This document shows, in pieces, positions 48,457 to 56,961 of a DNA stretch of 64,000 bases. Both the position numbers and the translations under genes were made by a program. The notes beneath the pieces were generated by a model, which was not told the origin of the DNA, ran no database searches, and saw only the letters and a program-made list of their open reading frames with translations. How positions within the stretch are numbered: position 1 is the first letter of the stretch; every line of letters begins with the position of its first letter. Source of the DNA: Ridgeia piscesae (lineage: Eukaryota > Annelida > Polychaeta > Sabellida > Siboglinidae); NCBI GenBank assembly GCA_025642075.2, contig JAODUO010000078.1:587501-651500 (forward strand), in the 5' to 3' direction.

Positions 48457-48676
48457 ATAATTTTTTTATATTTGACAGTAATCAGTACAATTTTCAATTT
48501 ATATCGACAATCAAGTCACAATGTTGAGTTTGGTTAGAATAAAGAGATCATTGTTCTAGTCACTAGTGGCAGATTAGAACAATTATCTCTTTTTCGAAAC
48601 CAAACCTCAATATTGTGACTTGGTTGTCGAAATAAATTGAAAACTGTACTGTTTACTGTAAACATATATAAAATCA
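48457..48676. repeat. 220-bp imperfect palindrome in intron 6
   Basis: Two arms of about 105 bp face each other around a centre at 48566-48567. Examples are TTGTTCTA (48551-48558) against TAGAACAA (48575-48582), and AAGTCACAATGTTGAG against CTCAATATTGTGACTT further out. Pairing continues outward through CAGTACAATTTTCAATTTAT and its counterpart with scattered mismatches. In the transcript it would fold into a long hairpin. A fold-back or MITE-type transposon is the simplest origin; no target duplication was identified. Confidence 0.82.
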
Positions 48677-48735
48677 ACCACCAGTGATTCTCCTACTTGT
48701 TAAGTAGATCAGTGGAACTACTTTGTATATTCCAG

Positions 48736-48988
48736 GGGGATTCTATCCCAGGACCCCCCGGAGTGCCAGGTAAACCGGGCACCCCTGGTGGTCAGGGTGT
48801 TCCTGGTCAGCCGGGACCCATGGGCCCTCCAGGCAGCCCAGGAATGCTCCCAGACTTTGATGGGTCCGGAGATGTTCCGTTTGGCAAAGACGGATCGCCA
48901 GGACCCGTTGGTAGACCAGGACCAAGGGGACTCAAGGGAGACGTAGGACCAATGGGTCCACCTGGACCCCCTGGAGCAGCTGTCACAG
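48736..48988 (+). CDS. COL15A1/COL18A1-like: Multiplexin exon 7: collagen segment with FDGSGD glycosaminoglycan site and duplicated donor
   Basis: The 253-nt exon (acceptor TATTCCAG, donor CACAG|GTAGGA, phase 0 to 1) holds a Gly-X-Y run, then the break [17 protein letters not shown], then a second run ending [11 protein letters not shown]. Ser-Gly flanked by Asp matches the acidic Ser-Gly sites where collagen XVIII carries heparan sulfate. The final 10 exonic bases and the donor are repeated exactly 30 bases downstream, so a second, in-frame donor is available at 49019. Confidence 0.93.
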
Positions 48989-49027
48989 GTAGGATGGTCT
49001 ATACATGGTCTGTCACAGGTAGGATGG
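48979..49027 (+). repeat. Tandem duplication of the exon 7 donor
   Basis: CTGTCACAGGTAGGATGG occurs at 48979-48996 and again 30 bases later. Both copies contain the same CACAG|GTAGGA donor. The repeats that follow (TGGTCTGTAGTG) appear to be decayed relatives of the inserted sequence. Confidence 0.95.
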
Positions 49028-49069
49028 ACTGTGGTGTTGTGTATAGGATCTAATACAGACTGTCACTAG

Positions 49070-49322
49070 TGGGACGGTCTGTAATATGGTCTGTAGTATG
49101 GGCTGTAGTGTGGTCTGTAGTATGGTCTGTATTGTGGTCTGTAGTGTGGTCTGTAGTGTGGTCTGTAGTATGGTCTATAATATGGTATGTAATGTGGTCT
49201 ATAATGTGGTCTGTAGTGTGGTCTATAATGTGGTCTGTAGTGTGGTCTGTAGTGTGGTCTGTAGTATGGTCTGTATTGTGGTCTGTAATATGAGCTGTAG
49301 TGTGGTCTGTAGTGTGGTCTGA
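49070..49322. repeat. 12- to 15-bp repeat TGGTCTGTAGTG in intron 7
   Basis: About 20 copies of GTGGTCTGTAGT or ATGGTCTGTAGT, with GTCTATAATATG variants. All frames are open, with no coding meaning. Confidence 0.95.
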
Positions 49323-49738
49323 CTATTGTGTCTATATTTCCAATGCCCACATAATTTCTCCTGATTCACATTTCTACTGTATCTACCAACACAGCCCAGT
49401 GTGACTGACACACGCGACACAACATGTTCTCGTGAGCCGCAGTTGTCATACCAACCTGCTTTTTAACAAACCATACCGAATCATGAAAATGTATCGCCTG
49501 ATCCTAGTGTTTAAACCACGAACTGCATGCATGCACGCCCTCTAGTGATTATATTGACATCCAGAGGAATGTAGTGTCTTAATGAGCAGACACTTGCAGC
49601 TAGTCGTTGAGGTGCAATTGTTCTAATCAATTACAGTGCCATTAATTGGTGTCGGAGCAAGTTGCCAGATGAGGAATTGTAGTTCCATAACTGACGTGCA
49701 CAGATGACACATTCTTATGATGTAGTAAACTAGTCATC

Positions 49739-49898
49739 ATGTGCCCTGGGTATGTGTCATCGTGTTCCCTGGGTATGTGTCATCATGTGCTCTGGGTATG
49801 TGTCATCATGTGCCCTGGGTATGTGTCAACATGTGCCCTGGGTATGTGTCAACATATGCCCTGGGTATGTGTCATCATGTGCCCTGGGTATGTGTCAA
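49739..49898. repeat. 23-bp repeat, 7 copies, in intron 7
   Basis: Unit ATGTGCCCTGGGTATGTGTC plus ATC. Each copy carries GG|GTATGT, a donor-like hexamer in sense orientation. Confidence 0.95.
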
Positions 49899-50066
49899 AT
49901 GTCACCAAAATGTTAAACTTATACTGCCACCTAGGGATCAAACATTTTAAGAACGTTCACACACTAACTGATTCTGGATGCTAACAGTCATTGACCAGTT
50001 AGGTCAAACCGTTTGTCGATTGTGGTCATCAGGCTAGGTGTCAGCACTTGTTCCTGTTGCTTACAG

Positions 50067-50146
50067 CTGACAGCGATGTGAAGTCTATTCCTGGTCCACC
50101 TGGGGACCCAGGACAGGACGGTCCCCAAGGACCCCCCGGACACCCA
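50067..50146 (+). CDS. COL15A1/COL18A1-like: Multiplexin exon 8: break and collagen segment
   Basis: The 80-nt exon (acceptor TTGCTTACAG, donor CCCA|GTGAGT, phase 1 to 0) completes the split codon as Ala. It reads DSDVKSIPGPPGDPGQDG and ends GPPGHP. The S-D-V-x-x-I/V-PGP break resembles the one after the first Ser-Gly site in collagen XVIII, supporting gene identity. Confidence 0.92.
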
Positions 50147-50706
50147 GTGAGTAAACCGTGCACTAGTCAGTCTTTAATGCGACCATAGTAACTTTTTTCG
50201 GACAACTTAAAATGTCCACAATTATTTTTCGATGCGCTAAGTTTTTGTAAACCTAACGCTAATGCCTCTGTGATTTCAAACACCATCAAAATCTCCAAAG
50301 AATAGTTTTCAGTTTGGACGCCTCATTTTAGTTGTTTGTTTGACTATGGTGGGTGAACAAATATTCTTTTATCTATTCTTTTAAATATTTATTATTTCAG
50401 TATTACATTAATTTTGTTGTTGTAAATAATTTCAAATCAAATTTAATGCACTCATAGTCTAACATGAAATGTGTATTTTACCGATTGATTCAACATTCAG
50501 TAACTTTGATCCATTTTATAGTGTGTCCTAATGTCAGTCGTTGCATCTGTTTACCTTAGGGCAGGTTTCTTGTTGACGTCTTGGCAATTTCATAGTTAAG
50601 AATTTGTAACTTTGGATGGTGACTGATAACAGGAGCACTCAAGCGTGACCTTGATTCATGCAGTTGTTCAAGATGGGTTTCTATGAAGTGACTTGTTGTG
50701 ATTCAG

Positions 50707-50769
50707 GGTCTGTCAGGGAAGCCAGGCCCACGAGGACCCCCAGGCCTTCTGGGGCCCAAAGGAGACAGG
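50707..50769 (+). CDS. COL15A1/COL18A1-like: Multiplexin exon 9: collagen segment
   Basis: This 63-nt exon has acceptor GTGATTCAG, donor CAGG|GTAAGT and phase 0-0. It encodes exactly seven Gly-X-Y triplets, from GLSGKPGPRG to GPKGDR. Both splice sites match consensus well. Confidence 0.92.
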
Positions 50770-50899
50770 GTAAGTGACTTCATGTTGAACTGCACCAGTC
50801 ACACGCATCAACTACTGCGGTGGCTGGACATGTGAACTTCTTCCCATAACAAAGGAGAGAGGTATCTATGTCTAGAGTTTGTATTGCGGAATTTAATCC

Positions 50900-51064
50900 A
50901 TGGCAGACCTGTTCAATCTCGACTTCTCTGGGAAGCATCCAGCCACACGGTAATTAATACGCAAAGACTATTCGTGTATCCACCACTGTCTATAGCCAGG
51001 TACTCATTTGTGGTCTTGGAGCAATATAGACTGAAAAAACTTCCACGGTTTGATGTGGCGCTAT
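50900..51064 (-). mobile_element. SINE fragment, copy E, inverted, in intron 9
   Basis: On the - strand it reads the same SINE body. On the + strand this appears as CAGACCTGTTCAATCTCG, TTCTCTGGGAAGCATCCAGC and CACTGTCTATAGCCAGGTAC. The tRNA-like head and the 3' tail are missing or too diverged to see. Confidence 0.72.
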
Positions 51065-51445
51065 AGGATTTTGAGGAGACTGACTGGCTGTATGCTTTAA
51101 TGGTTGTTGGAGACAAAGAGTAAAGTATTGTTAGCTAGAAATGTTGGGGGTCGTTGTATAGATTCAGTGCAGTGCCAGGCTAGAGAGACTGAAACAGTAA
51201 AACTTCATATCTAATTCATAGTATTTTCATAGTACAAATATAATAAATAAAAAACATCTGAACTACACCTGGAATCATTTCACTAGGCGCCTATATTTCT
51301 GTGCTAATTTAGTTTCATTTTTTCTTACGTGTCATTATTTTGTGACTTTGTGTGGGTTTAGTTAGCGTTGCCCTGAATATAGCCAGTCGTTAGCACAGGT
51401 GAGATGGTCACACACATGTAGCTGACACTGAGTGTCTGTTTCCAG

Positions 51446-51619
51446 GGTGACCCAGGTAAGCCCGGCTTACAGGGTCTTCTTGGGCTGAAGGGAGATGCGG
51501 GCAATGATGGTCTGCCAGGAAGCGTGGGACCACGGGGTCTGCCAGGTCCCCCCGGGCCACCGGGACCGCCACAAGGTCTGCCACAAAGAGTGCCACAAGG
51601 ACTACTGGACCTAGAAGAG
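51446..51619 (+). CDS. COL15A1/COL18A1-like: Multiplexin exon 10: collagen segment ending in an acidic break
   Basis: The 174-nt exon (acceptor GTTTCCAG, donor AGAG|GTAAGA, phase 0-0) carries Gly-X-Y from [10 protein letters not shown] to GPPGPPGPP, then [16 protein letters not shown]. The LDLEE tail joins GTGSGEGD of exon 11 to form an acidic Ser-Gly site split by intron 10. Collagen XVIII has an equivalent acidic Ser-Gly break. Confidence 0.93.
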
Positions 51620-52763
51620 GTAAGACCTACAAATACTCCTTAGTTGAGAGGGAAATGTTAAATTTCTCTGTTTAGATACCTCTACTTTTTGTATTTTAAT
51701 ATTAACAGTTATTTTGTAAACATATCTTCTCACTATGTTTTATTTATATTATAATTTTATAAGAGTTAATTTATACATATAATTATTTGCTGGGTGATAT
51801 ATTTTTAACCATGCGACCAGCCAGCAAAAATCCTCATTTGTATACTGTTATAATAAATATCTTAACTCTGCAAATAGTTATCATAAAAACATGAATGATA
51901 TATAATTTTACTGCCAACTGAACTCTTTACGATACTAAAATTATACTATCTCTATTAAGTTGGATAATCATGATGATATTATTAGCTGAACGTCATCCAA
52001 AAATATGAAAAAGTCAAACGCACTAAATGTTCCCAAATATTTACTGAGCGGACATATGTCCTACTTCCTGCGAGACAAATTTAGCAATTCATGTTAGCTG
52101 TCAAATATAAAACATAAAATGGAAACAATCCTTTGAGAATTTTTATGATTTTTTTACATCGGGGTAGGCTGTTTTAGGCTGGCTGATCGCTGCTACATTC
52201 ACCATTGGCACAAACCCGCGGCGCGAGCAGTGAAATGTTGCGCTGACAAATGGTCGATTTTCACACAAAAAACCATCCAAAGTTGTTCTAACTACTTGAA
52301 GTAGTATAATAGCCATATTCTTGAATACTGTCTGTTGTTTTGTCATGACATAGATGCGGTAAATTTTAATAATCCGCACTAAAAGTTTGAATCTGGAAAG
52401 TTCTTAGACACGAGCTTTCTATTGATACATATAATGCGGGGGTCGAATGTATGTGCAAATTCGTCACGAAAGGCATAGTAAACCACCCAAATTTGGGCAT
52501 CAACTTTGTCACATGTTTTGTCCGCCTGCGTTTACCTAGCTGTCATTCAATTTGGTCATGAATAAATATACACCATCTTGAAAATTCTGTCAGCTATCCA
52601 ATGGTACCAAATGTGCGCGGGTTGGTTACTGATTATGCAAACTAAAAATATTTGTAGGCAGGTAAGTGTCCCAGACTAATTAATCAGTTAATAACCCGCA
52701 GGGTTAATTAAGACTAACTTCTAGAAAGTTCCTCCAACTTGTAAATGACAATACACAGTAATA

Positions 52764-53888
52764 ATGTATTTTACACAGTTCCATGAGCACAGTTATTCAC
52801 CAGTAGATATAATCTACTTAGATTTTAAAAAAGCCTTTGACAAAGTGCCACACCAAAGACTATTACTTAAACTAAAGGCCCATGGCATAGGAAATGGAAT
52901 GATCAACTGGATAGAAAAATGGCTTATTGGTAGAAGACAAAGAGTAGTAGTTGATGGGGAGGTTTCAAACTGGAAACCGGTTTTGAGTGGAGTACCACAG
53001 GGATCAGTACTGGGACCTATTTTATTCTTAATATATATCAATGATTTGGATGATGACATAACAAGCAAGGTGTTGAAGTTTGCGGACGACACAAAAGTGT
53101 TTAGGAAAATTAAAAGTGATGCAGATAGACAGCATTTACAAGATGATCTTAATAAGTTGATAGAATGGTCTGAGAAGTGGCAAATGCTGTTTAATTTTGG
53201 AAAGTGTAAGTGCCTTCACACAGGACATGGGAATGAAGATGCACAATATACAATGGGTGATACTGTACTAAATACTACCTTAAAGGAAAAGTACTTAGGG
53301 TTAACTATTAGTGCTGACATGAAGGTATCAGAGCAGTGTGGAATTGCAGCAGCGAAGGGAAACCAAATTCTTGGATTAATTAGGCGAAATATAGTGTACA
53401 AAGAAAAAGAACTAATAATACCGCTGTATAAAACAATAGTTAGGCCTCACTTAGAATATTGTATACAAGCATGGAGGCCATATCGCAAGAAGGATATTGA
53501 TATGCTAGAAAGAGTACAAAGGAGAGCAACCAAAATGATACCAAAACTCAGGAATATTAGTTATGAAATGCGTCTAAAAGAATGTGGCTTAACAACACTA
53601 GAAACCAGAAGATTGAGAGGAGATCAGATTGAGGTGTTTAAAATATTGAATGGATATGAAAATATTGACAGAAATATTTTTTTCACAGTCAAGGAAGAGA
53701 GAAGGACTAGAGGACATGGAGTTACATTAGCAAAGAAGCAGTGTAGACTAGATATTAGAAAATTTTCATTTTCACAAAGAACAGTAAACGAATGGAACAG
53801 ATTATCAGCTGATTGTGTAGGTGCTAGCAGTGTTAATATATTTAAAAATAAAATCGACATATACCTAAGAAGGGTGGGGTATACTTAG
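52764..53888 (+). pseudogene. LINE reverse transcriptase, C-terminal fragment, reading frame intact
   Basis: The frame is 374 codons. RT palm motifs lie near residues 14-30 (YLDFKKAFD), 74-90 (GVPQGSVLGPILF) and 104-111 (FADD), and the rest is the C-terminal domain common to CR1/jockey-type elements. The first 11 or so residues are host intron sequence read through by chance. It is a fragment of an element ORF, not a host gene. Assignment to an exact clade would need a phylogeny. Confidence 0.88.
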
Positions 53889-54010
53889 ATAGATAGGTTG
53901 GACTCTCGATAAGCCAAATGGCTTCCTAGTCCACCTGCCATCTAGAGTTGAATCTCTAGGTGGCAATCTTGTTAAATCTTGTTAAATGTTCTCTCAACAT
54001 AATAAAACAT
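52795..54010 (+). mobile_element. 5'-truncated non-LTR retrotransposon (CR1/jockey-type LINE) in intron 10
   Basis: A reverse-transcriptase reading frame is open from 52764 to the stop at 53886-53888. Recognisable motifs are DIIYLDFKKAFDKVPH, SGVPQGSVLGPILFLIYIND and the catalytic KFADDTK, followed by the thumb and C-terminal region (RPHLEYCIQAW, LERVQRRATKMIP, TLETRRLRGDQIEVFKILNG). RT homology starts near 52797. The endonuclease and the N-terminal part of the RT are missing, as expected of a 5'-truncated insertion. The remaining frame has no stop or frameshift, so the insertion is fairly young. The 3' tail has a small inverted repeat (CCACCTGCCATCTAGAG against TCTCTAGGTGG) and a doubled CTTGTTAAAT. 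It lies in the same orientation as the collagen gene and cannot be mobile on its own as truncated. Confidence 0.9.
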
Positions 54011-54188
54011 GGTCTAGAGTTCAAACAAATACACACATAAGTATATATCAAAATATTAATCATCACAATTTACAAATAATCACACAATTTAGCAGTATAA
54101 TATAATTGACTAATGATCAGTGTGTTATCATGTTTACATTAGTTTAATTGTGTTTACATTAATTCATTGTCACTTTCCCCGTATCCAG

Positions 54189-54350
54189 GGCACTGGTTCA
54201 GGAGAAGGGGACCTACCTATTATGGGGAACCCTATTCGGTCCGGAAAGTCCGGGTTGCCAGGAGCACCGGGAAAACCAGGACCCCGAGGAATACCTGGGG
54301 ACAAGGGAGAACGAGGCTACGCGGGAGAGAAGGGAAGCAAGGGGGAAAGG
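54189..54350 (+). CDS. COL15A1/COL18A1-like: Multiplexin exon 11: Ser-Gly site and collagen segment
   Basis: The 162-nt exon (acceptor CGTATCCAG, donor AAGG|GTGAGT, phase 0-0) opens with GTGSGEGDLPIMGNPIR, completing the acidic Ser-Gly break begun in exon 10, then gives Gly-X-Y triplets to GEKGSKGER. The last part of intron 10 with the first bases of this exon exists as a second copy in intron 13 (about 56609-56802). Confidence 0.92.
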
Positions 54351-54404
54351 GTGAGTGTCACCGGGAAATCTTGAGGTCACATGATGAAATGTTGTACCTG
54401 AAGA

Positions 54405-55015
54405 AATATATTGTGTGTACTAGGAAAGATTTTGTGTGTACTAAGTACTTGAAGAAACATTTTGTGTGTACTAAGTACTTGAAAAACATTTTGTGTGAAC
54501 CGAGTACCTGAGGAAACATTATGTGTGTACTAAGTACTTGAAGAAACATTTTGTGTGTACTAAGTACCTGACAAATCATTTTATATGTACTAAGTACCTG
54601 GAGAAACATGTTGTGTGTACTAAGTACCTGAAGAAACATTTTGTGTGTACTAAGTACCTGAAGAAACATTTTGTGTGTACTAAGTACCTGACAAATCATT
54701 TTATATATACTAAGTACCTGGAGAAACATGTTGTGTGTATTAAGTACCTGAAGAAACATTTATGTGTTCTAAGTACCTGAAGAAACATTTTATGTGTTCT
54801 AAGTACCTGAAGAAACATTTATGTGTTCTAAGTACCTGAAGAAACATTTTATGTGTACTAAGTACCTGAGGAAACATTACATTTGTGTGTGTACCGAGTA
54901 CCTGAAGAAACCTAAATACTAAATACCTGACAGAACATTTTTTATGTACTAAGTACCTAACAAATCATTTTGTATGTACTAAGTACCTGGAGAAACATGT
55001 TGTGTGTACTGTAAA
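54405..55015. repeat. 30-bp minisatellite in intron 11, about 20 copies
   Basis: Unit TAAGTACCTGAAGAAACATT plus TTGTGTGTAC, with deletions and substitutions throughout. It starts some 50 bases after the exon 11 donor. Confidence 0.95.
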
Positions 55016-55333
55016 TTTTGTTCAACCATCAACAAATCACGGCCGGACAAATCCTCAAAGATGGACGTCTTCTCACTTTGAAGAACTTGTACTTACAATT
55101 ATAAAATCCCTCAATCTATAATAGTGCAGTAAAAACAGTCAAACAGTTGTTTACATTAGATATTCTGTGTTGTTTTGGAACATTCTCTCTGGAAATAATA
55201 GACAGATTTACACGTTTCACACCCAATATACAAGCAGAGCCAATGCAGGACAGTTTGAGTTACTGACCGGTGTTGTTTCTATGTACAGTTTTGACTGTAA
55301 TGACCGCCACTTGTCGACCGGTCTGTCTTGTAG

Positions 55334-55450
55334 GGCTTCCAGGGCGCAGAGGGACCACAGGGCTTCAAGGGCGAACAGGGTGCAGATGGCGCCACGGGTC
55401 TTCCTGGAGCCGTGGGGGCACCGGGTCTGCGAGGGGTGAAGGGTGACAAG
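55334..55450 (+). CDS. COL15A1/COL18A1-like: Multiplexin exon 12: collagen segment
   Basis: This 117-nt exon (acceptor GTCTTGTAG, donor CAAG|GTAGGA, phase 0-0) encodes 13 uninterrupted Gly-X-Y triplets from [10 protein letters not shown] to GVKGDK. Confidence 0.92.
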
Positions 55451-55790
55451 GTAGGACTGTGTGTCATTTGTTCTCACAGATCAGTCTCACGACTGTTTAC
55501 ACAGACAAATAGGCATTGATTTAATGTTTTGTTGCATTATATGTCTGTGTGATTATTTATGTAAAATATAATGATTGTAACATTCTTTTCATTGGCATAC
55601 AGATGGCTATACTTTGAGTTGAGTGTATGTTATGAAAAAGAAAATTATATTGTGATGAGCACGAGTGTTGCTACCGGATTCAGTTGAAGTCATATTGTAA
55701 ATAAAGTCTGAGATACATTTCCGAACCCACTGAGTTCTCTACGGAGCTTTTTGTGTCTTCTCGACACGTTCATTATTGGACGACCAACTA

Positions 55791-56145
55791 GAGAGTCACA
55801 TGACCACAGTAGAGCGCAGTGACTCAGGGGTAGAGCTTCAGACTCTCGACTAAGAGGGCTTGGGTTCGAATCCTGTGCTGCGGTGTTAAAACCTTGGGCA
55901 AGTTTTTTCACTCTACATTGCTCCAGTTCACTCAGCTGTATAAATGAGTATCGGGCTATAGACAGTGGTGGATATGTGTATGAGCCTTTGCGCATTAATT
56001 GTAGCATATGGCTGGATGCTTCCCAGAGAAGTTGAGATGGTGTCTGAGTGAACAGGTCTGTCAGGGAAGTAAAGTGTAAAGTGTGTTGGGCAGTCCTGAG
56101 GACTGCATACTGCGCTATATGAGAACTTACCTTTATTTATTTTAT
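55791..56145 (+). mobile_element. tRNA-derived SINE, copy B, in intron 12
   Basis: This is the same family as copy A: B-box GGTTCGAATCC near 55862, the central TATAAATGAGTA motif, and tail CGCTATATGAGAACTTACC with an ATTT run. A direct repeat GACGACCAASTA flanks it (55779-55790 and 56146-56157, one mismatch), consistent with a target-site duplication. It lies in the gene's orientation. Confidence 0.82.
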
Positions 56146-56276
56146 GACGACCAAGTAACCAGCAGGCCATCACCAACGAACGTGTCGTAAGACACCGAAA
56201 GGCACACGGGAGACCACAGTGGATTCGGAGAGGTGTCTCGAACTTTATTTAGCATACGTATTATTATTGTTGACAG

Positions 56277-56408
56277 GGTGATATTGGGCCACCTGGAGTG
56301 GGGAAGCCGGGAATGCCGGGAAAACAGGGAGAGCCTGGACCTAGAGGACCGCCGGGAATAGTAGAGACAAAGGACGGCAGCGTCATCAACGGTCCGGCGG
56401 GAGACCCG
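56277..56408 (+). CDS. COL15A1/COL18A1-like: Multiplexin exon 13: collagen segment and KDGSV break
   Basis: The 132-nt exon (acceptor TTGTTGACAG, donor CCCG|GTCAGT, phase 0-0) reads Gly-X-Y to GPRGPPG, then the break IVETKDGSVINGPAGDP. A V-x-x-x-x-DGSV-x-x-PGP break follows the second Ser-Gly segment in collagen XVIII, so both order and content match. Intron 13 (56409-60353) is mostly the 57-bp minisatellite. Confidence 0.92.
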
Positions 56409-56608
56409 GTCAGTCAACAACTGTTGGTTACTCAATTTATAGTTCAATAACTTTATTCTGGAATATTACATCCATGTGAAAGGCATACCAGACTGACTAA
56501 TAACCGGTAACTATGACAACAGGGTGGTGATGTGTACAGTGTCACACTACCCATAATACTCTGTAATATCACACTCCATGATTTAGTTACACATGTCATT
56601 GGAACCAA

Positions 56609-56802
56609 TCAAACAAATACACAGGTAAGTAAGTATATATCAAAATACTAATCATCACAATTTAGAAATAATCACACAATATAGCAGTATAATATAATTG
56701 ACTAATGATCAGTGTGTTATCATGTTTAAATTAGTTTAATTATGTTTATCTTAATTCATTGTCACTTTCCACATATCCAGGGCACTGGGTCGGGAGAAGA
56801 GG
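56609..56802 (+). pseudogene. Partial duplicate of the intron 10 end and the exon 11 start
   Basis: The segment matches 54021-54214 at roughly nine bases in ten. It covers the last part of intron 10, the acceptor (ATATCCAG|GG) and about 25 bases of exon 11. It therefore encodes GTGSGEE, the Ser-Gly site, before similarity stops. No good donor follows, and in the phase of exon 13 the frame reaches TGA at about 56908. It looks like a dead partial exon copy. Confidence 0.85.
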
Positions 56803-56851
56803 TTGGATTAGCGTATTCTGTTAGTGAAAGGTGCTTCAGCTGGGGTCTCTA

Positions 56852-56897
56852 TGCAGGGGGCAGGGGCAGGGGGCAGGGGGCAGGGGGCAGGGGCAGG
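56852..56897. repeat. Short GGGGCAG repeat
   Basis: About seven GCAGGGG or GCAGGGGG units, G-quadruplex-prone, between the duplicated acceptor and the 57-bp array. Confidence 0.9.
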
Positions 56898-56961
56898 ATT
56901 TTACACTGAAAGCATCTGATGGTTTGTCCACTCAGATGAACTACACCACATTTCAGACAGG

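Larger units (their letters stand above)
50147..51445 (+). other. Introns 8 and 9
   Basis: Intron 8 (50147-50706) is plain AT-rich DNA. Intron 9 (50770-51445) contains an inverted SINE fragment at about 50900-51064. No other element is recognised. Confidence 0.6.

Noticed and set aside
54523..54780. Repetitive small proteins from the intron 11 array
   Set aside because: They are translations of a 30-bp minisatellite within an intron of the collagen gene.
56781..56908. The duplicated acceptor as a normal extra exon
   Set aside because: There is no convincing donor, collagen triplets are lost after a few codons, and a stop follows.
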